Source: JBBKWQ01 sp037969115
GTDB lineage: Bacteria; Actinomycetota; Acidimicrobiia; Acidimicrobiales; Ilumatobacteraceae
NCBI GenBank assembly: GCA_037969115.1
Contig: JBBKWQ010000314.1
Location: forward strand, 1 to 6,532
DNA: 6,532 nt
Direction: 5' to 3'
Numbering within the stretch: the first letter of the stretch is position 1; each line of letters begins with the position of its first letter. Made by a program: the position numbers and the translations under genes. Under the pieces are notes generated by a model that was given only the letters and a program-made list of their open reading frames with translations, did no database searches and was not told the origin of the DNA. Below are positions 1 through 5,186 of the stretch, piece after piece.

Positions 1-646
1 TGGAGTAGCTGGTCGCGCCTGCGAGCTCGTCAGGAATGGAGTAGCCGGGACCTCCGGAACCGGTGCCGGTGGGGTCGCCGCATTGCGTCATGAAGTCGGC
101 GATGATTCGGTGACAGACAGTGTCGTCGAAGTAGTGGTTGTTCGCGAGGTACACGAAGTTGTTCACCGTGGTCGGAGCAACCGCCGCGTCGAGCTCGATC
201 GTGTAGTCGCCCTCGCTGGTGCCGACGACCGCCGTGTAAGTCGCCTCGGGGTCGATGCACAACGGCGGCGCCGACTCGAATGACTGGATCGGCTCACCCG
301 TGCCATCCGGGCAGTCCGACGGGTCGGCGGGTGGGTCGGGGAGCAGAACGACGACTTCCGGAATGGTCTCGGCAGGAACGCTGTCGTCGGTCGAGGTGTC
401 GTCGGGGACCGTGGCGTCGGCGCTGAAGGTTTCGATGGTGTCGCCGGTGGTCGACAACGTGTCGTCGTCGCCACTGAACGCGCCACCGACCCAGGCGATC
501 GCGATCACCGCGGCCACCGCCGCCACGGCGATCACACCGACCTTGAGCGCCCGGGTCTTGATCGACTCGTTGCGTTCTTGGCGGATCTCCTCGAGCTGCT
601 TGCGCGCTCGGTTGGCCTTCTGACGTTCTCGTTTCTCTGTGCCCAC
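1..646 (-). CDS. Membrane-anchored cyclophilin-type peptidyl-prolyl cis-trans isomerase (C-terminus beyond window)
   Basis: Catalyses cis-trans isomerisation of Xaa-Pro bonds, probably on proteins outside the membrane. The visible 215 residues begin at a GTG (646-644); an in-frame TAG (661-659) lies just upstream, so this is the only plausible start. Order: a charged, Arg/Lys/Glu/Gln-rich helix (residues 3-35, likely cytoplasmic), one hydrophobic segment (about 36-57), an acidic Thr/Asp/Pro-rich linker (about 58-135), then the cyclophilin fold. The active-site strand reads CHRIIADFMTQCGDP (178-192), with R180, F185, M186 and Q188 matching the catalytic Arg, Phe, Met and Gln of cyclophilin A, followed by the TGTGSGGPGY stretch. 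Cysteines in place of the usual Phe and Gly here are, from memory, common in actinobacterial PpiB proteins. The remaining C-terminal part of the domain is missing. It is divergent from the next gene. An anchored chaperone role is inferred; the fold is near certain. Confidence 0.93.
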   Translation of the reverse strand, partial: MGTEKRERQKANRARKQLEEIRQERNESIKTRALKVGVIAVAAVAAVIAIAWVGGAFSGDDDTLSTTGDTIETFSADATVPDDTSTDDSVPAETIPEVVVLLPDPPADPSDCPDGTGEPIQSFESAPPLCIDPEATYTAVVGTSEGDYTIELDAAVAPTTVNNFVYLANNHYFDDTVCHRIIADFMTQCGDPTGTGSGGPGYSIPDELAGATSYS

Positions 647-655
647 GAGGATGAG

Positions 656-661
656 ATGCTA
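656..661 (-). promoter_or_regulatory. Probable -10 element of the cyclophilin gene
   Basis: On the minus strand TAGCAT fits the actinobacterial TAnnnT -10 consensus and ends 9 nt before the GTG start. No Shine-Dalgarno is visible in the short gap, so a leaderless or near-leaderless transcript is likely. It resembles the TAGCGT boxes before mshA, proC and the SAM hydrolase gene. No clear -35 is seen. Confidence 0.45.
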
Positions 662-670
662 GCGACCACT

Positions 671-749
671 TCGACCGGACGGTGTGCGGGCTCGCGGAAG
701 GGCAGTGGGTCGACGATCCGGCACTCAAGAAATCGACCCGTCCGGCCGA
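671..749. repeat. Nested inverted repeats in the divergent intergenic region
   Basis: TCGACCGGACGG (671-682) is the reverse complement of CCGTCCGGCCGA (738-749) except for one position, giving an 8-bp perfect core extended to 11 of 12. Within it lies a second pair, GGGTCGA (707-713) and TCGACCC (733-739). The two share bases 738-739, so as RNA they would be partly alternative structures. They sit between the divergent cyclophilin and membrane-protein genes, where a shared operator or a structured leader is possible. GC-rich repeats of this size can also arise by chance. No gene is seen in the 163-nt gap. Confidence 0.3.
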
Positions 750-809
750 TACACCAGCTGGCCGCCACCCCGTCGGCCGCAACTGGCGACAACGGAGTGA
801 TTCCGGACC

Positions 810-1949
810 ATGGAAAGCGCGCGAACCAATCGAGTTGCGGGTCATCCCCATCGACTCGTCGCGCTTCGTCTCATCGGCGCGCTGCTCCTGGCGATCGGCA
901 CGGGTGGTTGGAGTGTGTGGTTCGCCTGGCGTGTGGCCCAGTTCCCTGGCCATCCCCTCGCGATGCTGCTGCTCGTGCTCGAGGTCCTCGGCGTCGTCGG
1001 CGGTTGCCTGATCGCGTTCGCACTGCTGTGCCGCTCCTCGAGCGTTGTCTCGAACGCTGACGTCGACGATCAGCTGGTTCGTTCGAACCCGCTGACGTTC
1101 CCCTCGGCCCTCGCCGACCTGTTGGGTCAACCGACGGTCAGCGACGGCGTCAGCGTTCGAAACAGTGCTCGGATCCTGCTCGACCGACGAACCTCAGCCG
1201 TCGAACGAGCGCTCCTCGCTGCTCGTCTCGACGGTATCCGCCGTCTCGTGATCGTGTTGGCGGTGGCCGCTTCATTACTCATCGGCTCCGCGCCGTTCGG
1301 GCGACTCTCGCCCCTGCCGCTCGTAGCCGCCGGGGTCGGACTCATCGCCACCGGACTCGGCATCACGGTGCTGTCGAACGGGCGGTTGGGGATTGGCTCG
1401 CGACTCCGCTGGTCGTTCGGTGCGATGGGCATGCCGTTGAGCGTCAATGCCGATCGCGGCGCGGACGAGCAGTCGGAACCGGTGTCGCGTTCATGGATCG
1501 GCGTCATGGCCACGATCGTCGTGTTGAACCTGGCGGTGGCGTTGCGTGGCCTCAGCGATCGATGGACTCACGGTCTGCCGGCGATGGACCAAGCGGAGCG
1601 CGGTATTGCCATGGCTGCGGCGCTCATGTGCGTGTTCGCCGCCATGATCACTCTCGGGCGCTTGCCTGCACCGTCTGCGCTCGACCGCAATGTGGTCGCT
1701 CGGCGCATCGAGGAGGGCACAGCTCGTCAGTCGGCCCTGGTCGCGACAGCGTTGCTCGGCGCCGTCGGCTTCGTCGCCGGGGTGATGCCGGGTGCAGCGT
1801 CAGCAAGTGATCAGCCGCCCAACGGTCGCGGCGTCCAGCGAGCGGGTATCGAAGCGGTCGTCGGTGTCCCCCTCCCGGGCGTCATGGACTCTGGTCCGGC
1901 TCTCGAGTATCCGATCGAGGTGACATCACATGCTTCGAACTACGACTGA
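810..1949 (+). CDS. Polytopic membrane protein of unknown function (379 aa)
   Basis: I do not recognise the family. Hydrophobic segments lie at about residues 16-40, 49-73, 145-164, 168-189, 229-246, 265-283 and 309-331, giving about seven transmembrane helices. Arginines cluster before the first helix and in the loops 75-144, 190-228 and 284-308, which by the positive-inside rule puts the N-terminus and these loops in the cytoplasm and the last 48 or so residues outside. The first two helices with a short Phe-Pro-Gly-His loop resemble the start of some family 2 membrane glycosyltransferases, but no catalytic glycosyltransferase domain follows, so I do not assign that function. The ATG at 810 has GGAG at 794-797, 12 nt away, a rather long spacing. 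The gene is alone on its strand before the sulfur-carrier gene and ends 94 nt before that gene's likely start. Regular actinobacterial codon use and length support a real gene. Confidence 0.8.
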   Translation: MESARTNRVAGHPHRLVALRLIGALLLAIGTGGWSVWFAWRVAQFPGHPLAMLLLVLEVLGVVGGCLIAFALLCRSSSVVSNADVDDQLVRSNPLTFPSALADLLGQPTVSDGVSVRNSARILLDRRTSAVERALLAARLDGIRRLVIVLAVAASLLIGSAPFGRLSPLPLVAAGVGLIATGLGITVLSNGRLGIGSRLRWSFGAMGMPLSVNADRGADEQSEPVSRSWIGVMATIVVLNLAVALRGLSDRWTHGLPAMDQAERGIAMAAALMCVFAAMITLGRLPAPSALDRNVVARRIEEGTARQSALVATALLGAVGFVAGVMPGAASASDQPPNGRGVQRAGIEAVVGVPLPGVMDSGPALEYPIEVTSHASNYD

Positions 1950-2030
1950 ATGTCGGTCAACGACGGTCGCGTTGCGCAGACGTTCGAGCGAATCCGTGCG
2001 AATCATCCCAGTAGGGGGTGGCGTCGACAG

Positions 2031-2036
2031 TACGCT
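2031..2036 (+). promoter_or_regulatory. Probable -10 element of the MoaD-RsiG-XRE unit
   Basis: TACGCT fits TAnnnT and ends 7 nt before the ATG at 2044, the spacing expected if transcription starts at or next to the A of the start codon. No good Shine-Dalgarno precedes that ATG, which supports a leaderless mRNA. The -35 region (about 2008-2013) does not resemble TTGACA. Confidence 0.45.
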
Positions 2037-2043
2037 GGGCAAG

Positions 2044-2286
2044 ATGGCAGTCGTCCGCCTCTTCGCAGCAGCCCGACAAGCGGCCGGTACTGGTCGTGAT
2101 GAGCTGCCCGGGCACACGGTCGATGCTGTGCTGCGCGCAGCCCAGGAGCGGTACGGGCCCGAGTTCGTCGACGTGCTTCCCACCTGCCGAATTTGGGTGA
2201 ACGGGGAGTCCGCCGACCAACATGACGAGGTTGGGTCGAGCGATGAGGTGGCGGTGCTGCCGCCAGTGTCAGGAGGGTCATGGTGA
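2044..2286 (+). CDS. MoaD/ThiS-family ubiquitin-like sulfur carrier protein, Gly-Gly followed by Ser-Trp
   Basis: Small (80 aa) beta-grasp protein. In this family the C-terminal Gly-Gly is adenylated by a MoeB/ThiF-type E1 enzyme and converted to a thiocarboxylate, which donates sulfur to molybdopterin, thiamine, cysteine or other products. Family marks are VRLFAAAR at the first strand (residues 4-11), a helix around 25-37, ADQHDEV then SSDEVAVLPPVSGG (65-78), which is the standard MoaD-type ending. Here the Gly-Gly (77-78) is not terminal: Ser-Trp follow. The reading frame is open back to an ATG at 1930, but that would overlap the previous gene and add a poorly conserved Arg-rich extension; ATG 2044 gives the normal family start. 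It overlaps the next gene by up to 7 nt. No E1, MoaE or thiamine gene is in the window, so its pathway is unknown. Confidence 0.85.
   Translation: MAVVRLFAAARQAAGTGRDELPGHTVDAVLRAAQERYGPEFVDVLPTCRIWVNGESADQHDEVGSSDEVAVLPPVSGGSW
2271..2276 (+). promoter_or_regulatory. Shine-Dalgarno of the RsiG-like gene embedded in Gly-Gly codons
   Basis: AGGAGG is a perfect Shine-Dalgarno sequence and is read in the sulfur-carrier frame across the codons TCA GGA GGG, encoding Ser-Gly-Gly. It is 3 nt before ATG 2280 and 6 nt before GTG 2283, so the GTG is the better-spaced start. Translation of the two genes is likely coupled. Confidence 0.7.
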
Positions 2287-2777
2287 CCACGGAAGATCCC
2301 AAGGAATTGACGTTGCACGAGCTTCGGGAGTTGCGTTCACAACTCCAGGGCGAGGACGACGTCGTGTCGTACGTCCGACGCGTCGCGCAAGCTCGCGTCG
2401 ATCTCGTTCGCGCCGAGCAACACCGACGTGAGCGCGGCGAGCAAGGTGACGGCGATCTGCCGAGCGAGCTTCGCGTCGTGTTGTCGCAACACCTGACCGG
2501 TGGCCCGCCGCGGCCGCCGCGCCCAGACACCAACATCAGCGAGAACGAGCTCTCCGACCAACTCGATGCCGTGTGTGCCGAGTTCGGATTCAGCCGAATC
2601 GAGAACCTCACACCGATCGAGCTCTCCGATCTGGAGAACGCGCTCACGAAGTACGAGCGTCGGGTGTCCGACGATCGTCGCGCCCGATTCGAGCGACTCG
2701 ATTCGCTCAGCGCAGAGTTGGTTCGTCGATACCGCGAGGGCGAGGCGTCCGTCGACGGCTTGTTCGACGAAATCTGA
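2280..2777 (+). CDS. RsiG-like (AmfC/aerial mycelium formation family) c-di-GMP-binding anti-sigma factor homologue
   Basis: In Streptomyces, RsiG binds two molecules of c-di-GMP and then holds the sigma factor WhiG inactive; its coiled-coil hairpin carries E(X)3S(X)2R(X)3Q(X)3D on each helix. This 165-aa protein has the same plan. An N-terminal LTLHELRELRSQL stretch leads into helix 1 with D26, S30, R33, Q37 and D41, matching the motif with Asp for Glu. A Gly/Pro-rich linker (about 52-84) follows, then a middle ELSD-containing segment. Helix 2 has E126, S130, R133, F137 and D141, matching with Phe for Gln. Numbering is from ATG 2280; GTG 2283 would remove one residue and shorten the overlap with the sulfur carrier from 7 to 4 nt. 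The XRE gene starts 8 nt after its stop. No sigma factor or c-di-GMP enzyme is in the window. Family membership is strong; ligand binding and sigma partner are inferred. Confidence 0.85.
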   Translation: MVTTEDPKELTLHELRELRSQLQGEDDVVSYVRRVAQARVDLVRAEQHRRERGEQGDGDLPSELRVVLSQHLTGGPPRPPRPDTNISENELSDQLDAVCAEFGFSRIENLTPIELSDLENALTKYERRVSDDRRARFERLDSLSAELVRRYREGEASVDGLFDEI

Positions 2778-2785
2778 TCCGCGTC

Positions 2786-3226
2786 GTGGCCAAGCGTCCC
2801 GCCAAGCCGGCCGACCAGGGCAGCGCGGACGACGCTGACGAAGACGGCAGTCACGGCGCCGACCCGGCTGAAGCGAAGCCGGCCGGCATCGAGGACTGGC
2901 TCGATCTCGGCAAGTTCATCCGCGACCAGCGCGAAGTCGCGCGTTTGTCGATGCGGCGCCTGGCCGAGCTCGCCGATGTGTCGAATCCATATCTGTCGCA
3001 GATCGAGCGTGGGCTTCGTCGGCCTTCGGCGGAAATTCTGCAACAACTGGCGAACGCGCTGCGGATCAGCGTCGAGACCCTGTACGTGAGGGCCGGAATC
3101 TTGTCGGCCGACGAGCTGAGATCGGCAACGGTCTCCGAAGCCATCGCACAGGACGGCGACCTCACCGACGACCAGAAGCAGGCATTGCTGAACGTCTACC
3201 GCAGTTTCGTCGGCAACAACGACTGA
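2786..3226 (+). CDS. XRE-family helix-turn-helix transcriptional regulator
   Basis: Probable DNA-binding regulator of 146 aa. Residues 1-35 are rich in Asp, Ala, Lys and Pro and likely disordered. The HTH_3/XRE domain spans about 41-100: LGKFIRDQREVARLSMRRLA, then the turn and the recognition helix around VSNPYLSQIERGLRRPS (65-81). A LYVRAGIL stretch follows, then a short C-terminal helix (about 126-143). From memory the HTH is very close to actinobacterial regulators of the Rv0474 type; in Mycobacterium that gene lies in the same broad region as mshA and proC. The start chosen is GTG 2786, 8 nt after the preceding stop; the frame is open further upstream, but only inside the RsiG-like gene. 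No Shine-Dalgarno is visible, so translation probably depends on coupling. It is the last gene of the three-gene unit, with a hairpin 6 nt past its stop. Targets are unknown. Confidence 0.9.
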   Translation: MAKRPAKPADQGSADDADEDGSHGADPAEAKPAGIEDWLDLGKFIRDQREVARLSMRRLAELADVSNPYLSQIERGLRRPSAEILQQLANALRISVETLYVRAGILSADELRSATVSEAIAQDGDLTDDQKQALLNVYRSFVGNND

Positions 3227-3232
3227 TTCGCA

Positions 3233-3252
3233 CCGCCGTCTTTCGATGGCGG
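3233..3252 (+). terminator. Hairpin after the XRE gene, likely terminator
   Basis: CCGCCGTC (3233-3240) pairs with GATGGCGG (3245-3252) across a TTTC tetraloop: 8 bp with one G-T wobble. It begins 6 nt after the XRE stop codon and precedes the mshA promoter box. There is no U tract, as is common for actinobacterial terminators, so it may act in termination or only in mRNA stability. Confidence 0.5.
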
Positions 3253-3270
3253 GAATGTTGAGTGACTCGG

Positions 3271-3276
3271 TAGCGT
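3271..3276 (+). promoter_or_regulatory. Probable -10 element of the mshA operon
   Basis: An exact TAGCGT box ends 11 nt before the GTG chosen as the mshA start. With a usual -10 to +1 distance the transcript would have a leader of only a few nucleotides. The same hexamer precedes proC and the SAM hydrolase gene. No clear -35 is seen. Confidence 0.5.
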
Positions 3277-3287
3277 TTGTTTCTGTT

Positions 3288-4502
3288 GTGCAACGAGTGG
3301 CCGTGATCTCGCTCCATACGTCGCCGCTCCTGCAACCGGGATCTGGCGACAGTGGCGGTATGAACGTGTACGTGCGCGAACTCGTTTCGTCGCTCGCCCA
3401 GGCCGGGGTGGAGTGCACCACGTACACGCGTGCCGATCGGGAGGGGCTTCCCACCGAGGTGCTCGTGGAGCCGGGACATCGCGTGGTGTACATCGAGGCA
3501 GGCCCGCACAATCTTCCGAAAGAAGCGCTACCCGACATCATCGACGAGTTCACCGACCGCGTGCTCGAACACCTCGAAGCCAACGGCGGAGCCGACGCGG
3601 TGCATGCCAACTACTGGTTGAGCGGCGTGGTGGCACACCGCCTCAAACACGAACTCGACATCCCGTTCGTGTCGACGTTCCACACCCTGGCCCGAGTCAA
3701 GGCCGAGGGTGGCGATCCCGAACCCGCGTGGCGCGACCGAGCCGAGGCCGAGATCATCAACTGTGCAGACGCGATCTGCGTGAGCTGCACCGAGGAAGAG
3801 CGCCAGTTCCGTCGCCTCTACGGCGACCCGAAGGGCCGCATCGAGATCGTGGCGCCGGGCGTCGAGCACGCCTTCTTCGCTCCGGGCGAACGGTCTGGGG
3901 CTCGGGATGCACTCGGGCTCCCGCACGATCGCCCGGTGCTGTTGTTCGTGGGCCGCATCCAGCCGTTGAAGGGCCCCGACGTTGCCATACGCGCCTTGCA
4001 CGCACTCGGTCGGGCCGATGCACTGCTGCTCGTCGTCGGCGGCGCGAGCGGCGCCGACGGCGATGTCGAAACCGAGCGCGCGCATCAACTCGTCGACGAA
4101 TTGGGGCTCGACGAACAAGTTCGGTTCGTCGCACCGCAGCCTCACCACATCCTGTCGACCTACTACCGGGCCGCCGACGTCGTGGTCGTGCCGAGCCGAA
4201 GCGAGAGCTTCGGTCTCGTGGCACTCGAGGCTGCTGCCTGCGGCATCCCCGTCGTCGCGAGCGCCGTGGGTGGTCTGCTCACGCTCGTCGACGATGGCGA
4301 AACGGGATTCCTCGTGCCCGACCGTGCACCCGAGGTGTTCGCAAAGGCGATCGCCATGATCCTCGACGACCCGATCCTTTCGGAATCGATGAGCATCGCC
4401 GCTGCAATTCGCGCGCGTCGCTACACGTGGAGTTTCGCTGCGGCACGACTCCGCCGCCTCTACGGCGATCTCACCGCGCGGCAGCTCGTCGCCTGCTCGT
4501 GA
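3288..4502 (+). CDS. mshA: D-inositol-3-phosphate glycosyltransferase MshA (mycothiol biosynthesis)
   Basis: Transfers GlcNAc from UDP-GlcNAc to 1L-myo-inositol-1-phosphate, the first committed step of mycothiol synthesis, in the cytoplasm. It is a GT4, GT-B-fold retaining enzyme. The N-terminal domain has HTSPLLQPGSGDSGGMNVYV (residues 10-29, with H10 and N26 at the places of the acceptor-site His and Asn), HANYWLSG (106-113) and FHTLARVK (131-138). The C-terminal domain has VGRIQPLKG (R223, K228, nucleotide-sugar diphosphate binding) and the E-X7-E motif with E306 and E314. Length from GTG 3288 is 404 aa, close to the roughly 420 aa of the Corynebacterium enzyme. This start gives MQRVAVISLHTSP, the standard family N-terminus. 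The ATG at 3246 would add 14 unrelated residues, lies in the terminator-like hairpin and precedes the TAGCGT box. The YbjN-family gene follows after 7 nt. Confidence 0.95.
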   Translation: MQRVAVISLHTSPLLQPGSGDSGGMNVYVRELVSSLAQAGVECTTYTRADREGLPTEVLVEPGHRVVYIEAGPHNLPKEALPDIIDEFTDRVLEHLEANGGADAVHANYWLSGVVAHRLKHELDIPFVSTFHTLARVKAEGGDPEPAWRDRAEAEIINCADAICVSCTEEERQFRRLYGDPKGRIEIVAPGVEHAFFAPGERSGARDALGLPHDRPVLLFVGRIQPLKGPDVAIRALHALGRADALLLVVGGASGADGDVETERAHQLVDELGLDEQVRFVAPQPHHILSTYYRAADVVVVPSRSESFGLVALEAAACGIPVVASAVGGLLTLVDDGETGFLVPDRAPEVFAKAIAMILDDPILSESMSIAAAIRARRYTWSFAAARLRRLYGDLTARQLVACS

Positions 4503-4509
4503 TCGCACG

Positions 4510-4986
4510 ATGAGCGACCTGCACGCTGCCGACGAACTGGCGGCGATCGTGGAGGTCATCGAGCAGTGGATCCGCGAATCGCTGGTCGATCACCCGCTCG
4601 TGACGGGCATCGACCGCGGCACGAGCGACGAGACGGTTCACGGAGAGCCGCGGTGGTACATCCGGATGCTCGGCGAGGCAAAAGACGTCACCGCGGTCTG
4701 GTTCACGCTCGGCCAGCGAACGCTGCGCTACGAGACATACGTGATGCCGGCACCGGAAGAGCAGGAGCGGACGCTGTTCGAGCACGTCTTGCGGCGCAAC
4801 GACAAACTCGTCGGCGCGCACTTCTCGATCGGAGCCGAGAACGCGCTGTACCTGCGTGGTGAGATCGTCAACGCGGCCGTCGATGCCGACGAGCTCGACC
4901 GCATCCTGGGCACGCTCTACTCCACCGTCGAGCACACCTTCCGTGGCCTGCTCGAGATCGGTTTCGCCAGTCGCTTCGGCGGCTGA
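4510..4986 (+). CDS. YbjN-domain (type III secretion chaperone-like fold) protein, Rv0487-like
   Basis: Small 158-aa cytoplasmic protein with no signal peptide or membrane segment. Family marks are WYIRMLGEAKDVTAVWFTLGQRTLRYETYVMPAP (residues about 49-82, an antiparallel sheet), then LRRNDKLVGAHFSIGAENALYLRGEI (about 95-119) and a C-terminal helix with LDRILGTLYSTVEHTF (about 129-144). In Mycobacterium the gene directly after mshA (Rv0487) is a protein of this type, so position and sequence agree. Its function is not established; the fold resembles secretion chaperones and YbjN, but no client is known. It starts 7 nt after the mshA stop with only a weak ribosome binding site, so it is probably co-transcribed and translationally coupled with mshA. 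A link to mycothiol metabolism is a guess from linkage. Confidence 0.88.
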   Translation: MSDLHAADELAAIVEVIEQWIRESLVDHPLVTGIDRGTSDETVHGEPRWYIRMLGEAKDVTAVWFTLGQRTLRYETYVMPAPEEQERTLFEHVLRRNDKLVGAHFSIGAENALYLRGEIVNAAVDADELDRILGTLYSTVEHTFRGLLEIGFASRFGG

Positions 4987-5032
4987 TACCCCACCTTTTC
5001 CCCTCGATCGTTCGCCTGCCCCACCGTATGAG

Positions 5033-5081
5033 GTCCGGGCGTCGTTGCTTGGGGAAGTCGGCTCCAGAACGCCGCCCGGAC
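5033..5081 (+). terminator. Nine-bp inverted repeat after the mshA-YbjN operon
   Basis: GTCCGGGCG (5033-5041) pairs perfectly with CGCCCGGAC (5073-5081) around a 31-nt loop. It lies 46 nt after the YbjN-family stop codon and about 90 nt upstream of the proC promoter box, so it belongs to the 3' end of the upstream transcript. The large loop and the lack of a U tract make termination uncertain; it could also be part of a structured RNA. Confidence 0.35.
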
Positions 5082-5087
5082 GCCTGC

Positions 5088-5112
5088 CTGCGAGTAACGG
5101 TCGTCCTCGCAG
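5088..5112 (+). repeat. Seven-bp hairpin between the YbjN-family gene and proC
   Basis: CTGCGAG (5088-5094) pairs perfectly with CTCGCAG (5106-5112), leaving an 11-nt loop. It follows the larger inverted repeat by 6 nt, so the two would stack as consecutive hairpins in one RNA. It may help terminate or stabilise the mshA transcript. No coding sequence is seen in this gap. Confidence 0.35.
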
Positions 5113-5137
5113 TCGGATCGCCGCAGAACTCTTCGGT

Positions 5138-5160
5138 GCTGACGAATCGACTTCGTGAGC
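5138..5160. repeat. Imperfect palindrome just upstream of the proC promoter box
   Basis: GCTGACGAA (5138-5146) pairs with TTCGTGAGC (5152-5160) with a single G-G mismatch and a 5-nt centre. It covers the place where a -35 element would lie for the TAGCGT box at 5174. That makes it a candidate operator for a dimeric repressor of proC, although it could also be the last hairpin of the upstream transcript. Confidence 0.35.
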
Positions 5161-5173
5161 GTTCCGAACCCGT

Positions 5174-5179
5174 TAGCGT
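5174..5179 (+). promoter_or_regulatory. Probable -10 element of proC
   Basis: Exact TAGCGT ends 7 nt before the proC ATG, the geometry of a leaderless transcript. The 7-nt gap contains CCGGA but no usable Shine-Dalgarno spacing, which supports leaderless translation. Confidence 0.5.
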
Positions 5180-5186
5180 CGCCGGA

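Noticed and set aside
178..1130. Several overlapping short frames on both strands near the window start
   Set aside because: All are out of frame with the cyclophilin and membrane-protein genes, which have clear family motifs or hydrophobic patterns.
1930..2043. An N-terminal extension of the sulfur carrier from ATG 1930
   Set aside because: It overlaps the previous gene, is Arg/Ser-rich, is unlike the family and lies upstream of the likely transcription start.
2003..3610. A 535-codon open frame on the minus strand
   Set aside because: It runs antisense through the sulfur carrier, RsiG-like, XRE and mshA genes, has Ser/Arg-rich low-complexity composition and no family resemblance; it is a by-product of high GC content.
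3413..4513. A 366-codon plus-strand frame overlapping mshA
   Set aside because: Arg-rich shadow frame of mshA; no motif and no ribosome binding site.
5053..5087. Resemblance to the 3' end of a cobalamin riboswitch (GGACGCCTGCC preceded by GGGGAA)
   Set aside because: The B12-box core, the GGTG and CCGCCACTG-like elements and the expected length are missing, and proC is not a known target.
5028..5186. An N-terminal extension of ProC from ATG 5028
   Set aside because: The stretch is full of inverted repeats, encodes an Arg-rich sequence foreign to ProC and lies before the TAGCGT box.
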